From Dictyocoela muelleri (taxonomy: Eukaryota > Microsporidia), in the NCBI GenBank assembly GCA_016256075.1, contig SDVU01000697.1, forward strand, positions 1-11,312: a stretch of 11,312 nucleotides of DNA, written 5' to 3'. Both the position numbers and the translations under genes were made by a program. The notes under the pieces were generated by a model. That model was not told where the DNA came from, did no database searches, and worked only from the letters and a program-made list of their open reading frames with translations. Positions 6,633 to 11,312 of the stretch are shown one piece after another; positions within the stretch are counted from its first letter, which is position 1, and the number at the start of each line of letters is the position of its first letter.

Positions 6633-7277
6633 ATGATATACCTCACTTCATCACCTTTAAACAACAACTCTTACCAAACAATTTCTGATCTCGAGAAAAG
6701 AATTCCCGAAGTCAAAAAAAATAAATTTTATTTAATTTTCATTGATGGAAAAATAACCTTTCCATTTTACAAAAACCTACAACAAATTGGTTTTGATGAG
6801 ATAATTATTTATGTTAAGAACATTGAATTATTCAATATTGTTTTTAATCCTCATAATGGTTTCGATTATGATTTTGAATGGCTTAGTTTCCCTGAAAATC
6901 ATGATTTATATTACGATATCGAGGATAAAATAAAAAATAAACTCAAAAAGGAAAGGAAAAATAAATATTCAAAACAAAATAAATATTTAAAACTTAATAA
7001 AGTTTATTTGCAAAGAATTGATAGTATTAAACAGGAAAGGAATCCTATTGAATTGTCTTTTTATCCAAGAATTTTCGATTCAATACGAACATCATTAATG
7101 AATCCTGAATTATACATGTTCGAGAACAATGGAGCGTCAGAAATTTTCAATAGAGCTATGAATGAGAAAATTAAAATCGAAGATGTTAAAGATATTGAGA
7201 GCCTGAATTCTCTTTTGTTTGCAAAAATTTTAGTCATTAAAAATGATTTTATTGAAGTTAATGAATTGCTGTTGTAA
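6633..7277 (+). CDS. unrecognised 214-residue soluble protein
   Basis: A complete frame starting just after a CCC triplet, with coding character over its whole length. I do not recognise the family. Residues 30-72 look like an alternating strand/helix fold (KFYLIFIDGKITFPF, then DEIIIYVKNIELFNIVF). Residues 78-92 are acidic and aromatic. Residues 98-130 are highly basic and probably helical (KIKNKLKKERKNKYSKQNKY), as in a nucleic-acid-binding or coiled segment. The C-terminal part (135-214) is mixed helical (NPIELSFYPRIFDSIRTSLM). There is no signal peptide and no membrane segment, so a cytosolic or nuclear location is likely. R copy 2 lies upstream. A 68-bp duplication of its own 3' end follows the stop. 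It could be a fast-evolving core eukaryotic protein or a lineage-specific one. Confidence 0.72.
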   Translation: MIYLTSSPLNNNSYQTISDLEKRIPEVKKNKFYLIFIDGKITFPFYKNLQQIGFDEIIIYVKNIELFNIVFNPHNGFDYDFEWLSFPENHDLYYDIEDKIKNKLKKERKNKYSKQNKYLKLNKVYLQRIDSIKQERNPIELSFYPRIFDSIRTSLMNPELYMFENNGASEIFNRAMNEKIKIEDVKDIESLNSLLFAKILVIKNDFIEVNELLL

Positions 7278-7359
7278 TGATTTTTTAAAAAATAATTTTA
7301 GTCTAAAAGGATTTCATTAAAGTCAATGAATTGATGTAGTAAAGTTTTCTAAAATTTAC
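7228..7359. repeat. 68-bp tandem duplication across the stop codon of the 214-residue gene
   Basis: The segment from 7228 (ttttagtcattaaaaatgat) includes the last 16 or so codons and the stop. It recurs from 7296 (ttttagtctaaaaggatttc) with a 3-base gap and scattered substitutions. Shared blocks include ttttagtc, aatgaattg and ttttctaaaa/ttttttaaaa. The second copy lies after the stop and is not in frame as a functional extension. Confidence 0.7.
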
Positions 7360-7563
7360 ATCTTCTTATCTTTAAATAAATTTCTTATTTTTTTTAGGAT
7401 CAGGTTCATTAAATCAATTTATATTCATTTTTTTTGAATCGTATATTTTAAATGATAACTATATATAACTCAATCAAGATGTATTATTCATAAATCGTAA
7501 TAATAATATTCTATTCTAAGGTATAGTTTAGACTCTATTTATATAAATAAAGACCTAATTTTT

Positions 7564-7592
7564 AAATATTCAAATATTCAAATATTCAAATC
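7564..7592. repeat. 8-bp tandem repeat (aaatattc)
   Basis: Three perfect units of aaatattc at 7564-7587 plus a partial fourth. A simple short tandem repeat. Confidence 0.8.
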
Positions 7593-8016
7593 AAGAATAT
7601 ATTTTAATACCTGGTGAGTCTTAAAGACACATGTTTTTATCGTTATTTTAAATATGAAAATTTAAAAAAAATCGAACGATCTTTTATGAGTCTATACTCG
7701 ATTATGAGTCCAGATCGATTAAAAAAAATTAACATATTTATAAAAAAAATTTAACAATATTAAAGCCAACTTTAGATTATTAAATGATTGAAAATAATAA
7801 TATCAATAATGTTTATTTTTTAGATTAAAATTGATTTAACAAAAATTATCGAAAATATTATTTTAAGGATTTTTTGAATTTAATTTGAAAATATTTAAAA
7901 AAAATTATTTTGAGAAATAAACAATTTAAGAATAAGTCATTATTTACAGTTTTGGTTTTTTAATTTTTGAAAAAAAATGTTATCATAAACCTTAAATTTA
8001 TATATTTCATTTTAAT

Positions 8017-8071
8017 ATACTTTATTTAATAAATATACTACATTTAATAAATATACTTTATTTAAATATAC
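8017..8071. repeat. 18-bp tandem repeat (atactttatttaataaat)
   Basis: Two full units start at 8017 and 8035 (the second reads atactacatttaataaat) and a partial third starts at 8053. The units are entirely A/T plus one or two C. Confidence 0.75.
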
Positions 8072-8105
8072 TAATATTTCATAATAATGTCATAATTAGA
8101 CATTA

Positions 8106-8185
8106 ATTAGTATTTTCATGAAATAAATCAAATTAGTACCTTTCATGAGATTAAAATAATTAGTAGCTGTCATAAATTTAATGAT
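8106..8185. repeat. three diverged ~27-bp repeats upstream of the transporter start
   Basis: Units start with attagta at 8106, 8132 and 8159. Each is followed about five bases later by a tcatga/tcataa element and then an A-rich tail. The last unit ends about 45 bases before the ATG at 8230. The position and repetition make a cis-regulatory role possible, but chance expansion of AT-rich DNA explains it equally well. Confidence 0.55.
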
Positions 8186-8229
8186 GTTTTGATGATTTAA
8201 GGTATATATTGTGGTAATTTTTTGCAACC

Positions 8230-9894
8230 ATGCAAAACGAGAATCTCAATTCTGATCTTAGGCTTCCTACTGAAGAAGAGGTAGAACGAATGGCTGAGGA
8301 AAACAAAAAATTATTTGGCGCAGTTCGAATAGCACCTATTGAGCGAAAAAAATTTTGGGCGATGACATATATTTTTTCGAGTATAATTCTAATTTTTTCA
8401 ATAGCGCGTGAATTTAAAGATGTTTTTACAATGGATAGACAAAGTGTTGCTGCTATTTATGCCATGAAGACCTTCGTTATGCCAATTGTTGCTGTTATTG
8501 CCACTATGATCTTACAAAGCTTATTGACGAAATATTCTAATAAGACTATTCTCCACTACACTCTTTTGTGTTTCGGAATATACTTTCTGGCATATGGATT
8601 GGTATTTTTTCCGTTCAGGGATTACATTGAAGCTGGTACATTTACAGTTATTGACTTGTTGTCTGATAATCAATTTGAGTATAAAGGAGGTAACATACTC
8701 GTGGTTCCGTTAGGAATTATATTTAGATGGACATCGTCTCTACATTTTATAATGGCTGAAATTTGGGGAAGTATTGTTTTTTCTGTCATGTTCTTGTCAT
8801 TTGCTGCTGATGTTTGTCCAGTAGGTCAATTTTCTCGATTCATCCCAGTTTTTATAATGTTCAGCAACTTGGGATTGATTTTATCATCCTTCATCATTCT
8901 TGGATATAGTCGTGCTAAAGTTAGTTGGAGTTATACAGCCGGTAATCATCTAATCACAGGATTTTTTGTCTTCTTTGGCATACTCTGCTTGTCATCCTTT
9001 TTTGTAATGAGTTGGTTGGATAAAAATGTGCTATCGAAACCTCTTTATATCGTAAAAGGTACCCAAAAGAAGAAGCAAAAGAAACAAAAAGTAAGTTTCA
9101 GCGAAGGTATAAAGGTAATAACAACATCTAAATTTGCTCTATCAATGTGTCTTCTAGTACTGAGCTATAACATGATGGTAAACATGACAGAAGCTAACCA
9201 GAAATCTTGTATCAATGTTTGCGCTAAAAAGGAAAACAGAGATATTGGATCACATTTCTTAGGATTACAATTTTATAATCAACTGATCACGGGTGTGTTG
9301 GTTATCTGTTTCTTGTTATCGCCTCTTCAAAGAATGATTCAAAATTATGGCTGGTTATCAATGGCCATCATACCACCAGTCTTTGCTTCAGTAGCAACAG
9401 GATTGCTTTTAATTATGGCATTTATTAACACAAGTGCAGATGGAAATTGCAGTATTCCATACATAGGCGTGTTTGGAAAGTTCTTGAAAACGATATTCCC
9501 ATTTATAACAATTGGACTTGAGCAGTACCTGGCAACAATATCAGTTACACTCTACAAAGTAATGAAGTATGGACCATTTGATATTTCAAAAGAAACAATT
9601 GGTCGAAGAATTGATGGTGAATATAGGCCTCGAATTAAAGGAGTCTATGATGGTCTGTGTGGTAAATTTGGAAAATCATTAGGTTCACTTTTGTCCTTTA
9701 TTATTTTTACATATTTAGGTAATGATAGTGATGTGAGACAAGCATCTCCGATTTATTTTTTGATTGTGACAATTCTTTCGATAAGCTGGTTCTCTTCAGT
9801 GATATATTTAAATAAAAAGTATAATGAGTCTGTAAAAAATAATAAACCGGTGGATCTTGATATGCTTACTAAGTCTACTAAGATTAAGGAATAA
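8230..9894 (+). CDS. NTT: ATP/ADP-type nucleotide transporter (NTT, TLC family)
   Basis: A complete 554-residue membrane protein, the usual length for microsporidian nucleotide transporters. These sit in the parasite surface membrane (in some species the mitosome) and import host ATP and other nucleotides by exchange. The hydrophilic N-terminus (1-38) has no signal peptide. About 11-12 membrane segments follow, beginning near residues 42-60, 79-98, 107-127, 154-167, 172-193, 204-225, 238-262, 300-316, 347-364, 374-397, 418-440, 482-496 and 506-526 (some may be re-entrant). Family landmarks are the charged end of segment 1 (IAREFKD), MAEIWGSIVFSVMFLSFAAD in segment 5, FSRFIPVFIMFSNLGLI, and VTLYKVMKYGPFDISKETIG followed by KGVYDGLCGKFGKSLGSLL. 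A lysine-rich cytosolic loop spans 277-287. The start is preceded by AACC rather than a full CCC. AATAAA overlaps the stop codon. Microsporidia usually carry several NTT paralogues; which one this is cannot be told here. Confidence 0.95.
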   Translation: MQNENLNSDLRLPTEEEVERMAEENKKLFGAVRIAPIERKKFWAMTYIFSSIILIFSIAREFKDVFTMDRQSVAAIYAMKTFVMPIVAVIATMILQSLLTKYSNKTILHYTLLCFGIYFLAYGLVFFPFRDYIEAGTFTVIDLLSDNQFEYKGGNILVVPLGIIFRWTSSLHFIMAEIWGSIVFSVMFLSFAADVCPVGQFSRFIPVFIMFSNLGLILSSFIILGYSRAKVSWSYTAGNHLITGFFVFFGILCLSSFFVMSWLDKNVLSKPLYIVKGTQKKKQKKQKVSFSEGIKVITTSKFALSMCLLVLSYNMMVNMTEANQKSCINVCAKKENRDIGSHFLGLQFYNQLITGVLVICFLLSPLQRMIQNYGWLSMAIIPPVFASVATGLLLIMAFINTSADGNCSIPYIGVFGKFLKTIFPFITIGLEQYLATISVTLYKVMKYGPFDISKETIGRRIDGEYRPRIKGVYDGLCGKFGKSLGSLLSFIIFTYLGNDSDVRQASPIYFLIVTILSISWFSSVIYLNKKYNESVKNNKPVDLDMLTKSTKIKE

Positions 9895-9895
9895 A
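9890..9895 (+). promoter_or_regulatory. AATAAA overlapping the transporter stop codon
   Basis: AATAAA spans 9890-9895, with the TAA stop at 9892-9894. Polyadenylation signals at or even inside the coding 3' end are known in microsporidia, so this may give a very short 3' end. In such A-rich DNA the hexamer could also occur by chance. Confidence 0.4.
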
Positions 9896-9982
9896 AACTT
9901 TAAAGGATTTTTTTTATTTTTTTAGAAGTCTATAAAAAACGGTAACAATATAAATTTAATTGTTTTTATAGTTATATTTATT

Positions 9983-10436
9983 TATTACATGCTAACAACA
10001 TCAATAGCTACCAACCCGTAGACGAGTTGTCTCCAACCAAAGTCTTTAGACCTTTGGTTTCTGGTGTTCTAAGAATATGTAACTTCCTAAGCTACCCAGA
10101 AACCCGGCTTTATACGCGATTTTCGTTTTATAAAAGACTCGGCAGGATACAGATAATTAGTAGCTTTTTATGAATTTATTATTTAATATTTTTTTGGCGA
10201 GAGGCGTCGACACACTCATCCCCACACCTAAAAAAGCACCTTCTGATTCATTGCCACATTATTCCAAGTTTAAATCAGCTATATTACAATGAAAAGGCTG
10301 CATATTAATAGTATATTTCTATATTTTTTGACCGATTAATGACATCCCCTAATTATTTATTATAGAGTGACGTCAGCGGGATTCTAACCTCGATACTTAA
10401 ATTTTACATTCAAGAGTGTTAACCACAGAGATATCT
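9983..10436 (+). repeat. dispersed repeat R, full copy 3
   Basis: About 454 bp, the longest copy, from tattacatgctaacaacatc to gttaaccacagagatatct. Close matches to copy 1 include cttcctaagctacccagaaa, tatacgcgattttcgtttta, gcgtcgacacactcatcccc and cttctgattcattgccacat. A hairpin AACCAAAG-loop-CTTTGGTT (10037-10061) is clear here. In copy 4 the corresponding sequence is partly changed but still contains ggtctaagacc. It begins 88 bases after the transporter stop, much as copy 1 follows the NSE4-like gene. Its last 40 bases abut or overlap the minus-strand coding fossil. Confidence 0.8.
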
Positions 10437-10985
10437 GGCCATCGAAACTCTTGTGATGAATAAAATATACTCTCAATAGTTTGTGGTGTATCTTCTAATC
10501 TCAATCTACGAATTATTTCTTCAGCTGATATATTGTGATATTCCTTAACATGTTTAATTCTTATGAAGTAATCTACCCAGCTCTCATAAGGGTATTTATT
10601 CATCTGGCATATTCCTTTTTCTCGGATAAACATTTTGTTCTTCGATAAATTTTTCGAAACTAAATGGGGGATTGTTTCTACCTCTTTTCTCGAAATACTC
10701 CTTTCTGGATATTTTTATCAGAATGGTCGACTATATGTAGAATTTGCTATCTAAATCTAATTCGCCAATCTTCGTTTTCTACATGTCATAAAGAGTTGAA
10801 TTTCAGCTTCATTATAGTCCATTCCTTGAAGTAATCCGACTCTTAATATATTTGTCGCAAAAAAAGCATCTGAAACATTTTGGTGTTCTAATAACCAGCG
10901 ACACTCCGCCTCCTTTTTATATAACACGCGTCAAAGAGGAATTCCATTTTTGTTAGGTTTTCGACCTTTTGCATAAAAAGAATAA
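10437..10985 (-). pseudogene. broken, unrecognised protein-coding fossil
   Basis: Several minus-strand stretches in different frames have real-looking protein composition, the longest lying at about 10397-10633 and containing YESWVDYFIRIKHVKEYHNI and IIRRLRLEDTPQTIESIFYS. A further stretch near 10750-10920 contains WLLEHQNVSDAFFATNILRV. The region is broken more than once and is not a working gene. I do not recognise the family. The aromatic and helix-rich character between two R copies makes a retroelement gag-like origin one possibility, and a decayed multigene-family member another. The end nearest R copy 3 runs into R sequence, so the fossil was probably cut or overlapped by R. Confidence 0.4.
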
Positions 10986-11214
10986 AAAGATACATATAAA
11001 CTTGCTTATTTAATTTTTCTTTATTTTATATTTTTAATACCAATAACATACAGCTTTAAAGTACAAAAATCACAACCTGATATCCTCAATCTCATTTATA
11101 TTAACATTATCATTCCTAAACATCTCTGGTAATTTCCAATTATTACTGTATGCCGTTTGTATATTGCATCTAACAATATGGATATATAAAAATTGTTAAG
11201 TTTACATACATATA
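10986..11214. other. AT-rich interval with a possible small coding scrap
   Basis: Mostly AT-rich noncoding DNA. On the minus strand, about 11070-11194 is open for some 40 codons and reads NNWKLPEMFRNDNVNINEIE before a stop. This could be the tail of a former protein in the same fossil region or chance. Nothing else is visible. Confidence 0.35.
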
Positions 11215-11312
11215 TATTACATGTTGACAACATTTATAGCTGCCAACCCGGAGAGTTGTCTCCTACCGTGGTCTAAGACCTTTGGTTCTTGGTGTTCCAA
11301 TAATACGTCACT
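11215..11312 (+). repeat. dispersed repeat R, copy 4 (5' part, cut by window end)
   Basis: Begins tattacatgttgacaacatt and continues through gccaacccggagagttgtct, ctttggttcttggtgttcca and ataatacgtcact, matching the first 98 bases of copies 1 and 3. The remainder lies outside the window. The orientation is the same as the other copies. Confidence 0.8.

Larger units (their letters stand above)
7360..8229. other. gene-free AT-rich interval before the transporter gene
   Basis: No credible coding region is present on either strand. It contains a short pair ttatgagtctatactcgat / ttatgagtccagatcgatt (about 7684-7720), an 8-bp repeat (7564-7592), an 18-bp repeat (8017-8071) and a diverged 27-bp triplet repeat (8106-8185). 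Promoter elements of the transporter gene must lie in its right-hand part. Confidence 0.55.

Overview
The window looks like nuclear DNA of a microsporidian (an obligate intracellular, fungus-related parasite). The strongest sign is a full-length nucleotide transporter of the ATP/ADP translocase (NTT/TLC) family, which microsporidia use to take ATP from the host cell. Supporting signs are extreme AT richness, intron-free genes, short versions of eukaryotic proteins, and a CCC triplet a few bases before the start codon of two of the three genes. Gene density is low and repeats are abundant, so it resembles the expanded, repeat-rich, AT-rich microsporidian genomes rather than the compact ones. 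I cannot name the species.

Layout, left to right: a 23-bp minisatellite (1-146); a gene-free stretch with an 83-bp duplicated pair and a partial copy of a dispersed repeat, here called R (488-610); a short NSE4-like kleisin gene (897-1625); a full R copy (1802-2236); a decayed Tc1/mariner-type DNA transposon, element A (2269-5717), interrupted by a 1.78-kb palindromic foldback element B (2593-4372); 9-bp and 15-bp minisatellites (5845-6111); a second R copy (6114-6518) with more of the same 15-bp repeat on its far side (6535-6579); an unrecognised 214-residue gene (6633-7277); an AT-rich spacer with short tandem repeats; the nucleotide transporter gene (8230-9894); a third R copy (9983-10436); a broken, unrecognised coding fossil on the minus strand (about 10437-10985); and the start of a fourth R copy running off the window end.

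All three intact genes and all R copies lie on the plus strand. The visible transposase remnant and the coding fossil lie on the minus strand. The genes do not form an operon or a shared pathway: NSE4 would act in the Smc5/6 genome-stability complex, the transporter in energy theft from the host, and the third gene is unassigned. The most notable structure is the nested pair A/B. A has long terminal inverted repeats built of about 21-bp units flanked by TA. B lies inside it as a nearly symmetrical palindrome whose arms are about 870 bp each. The R family is the other item worth pursuing, since it matches no element class I can recognise.
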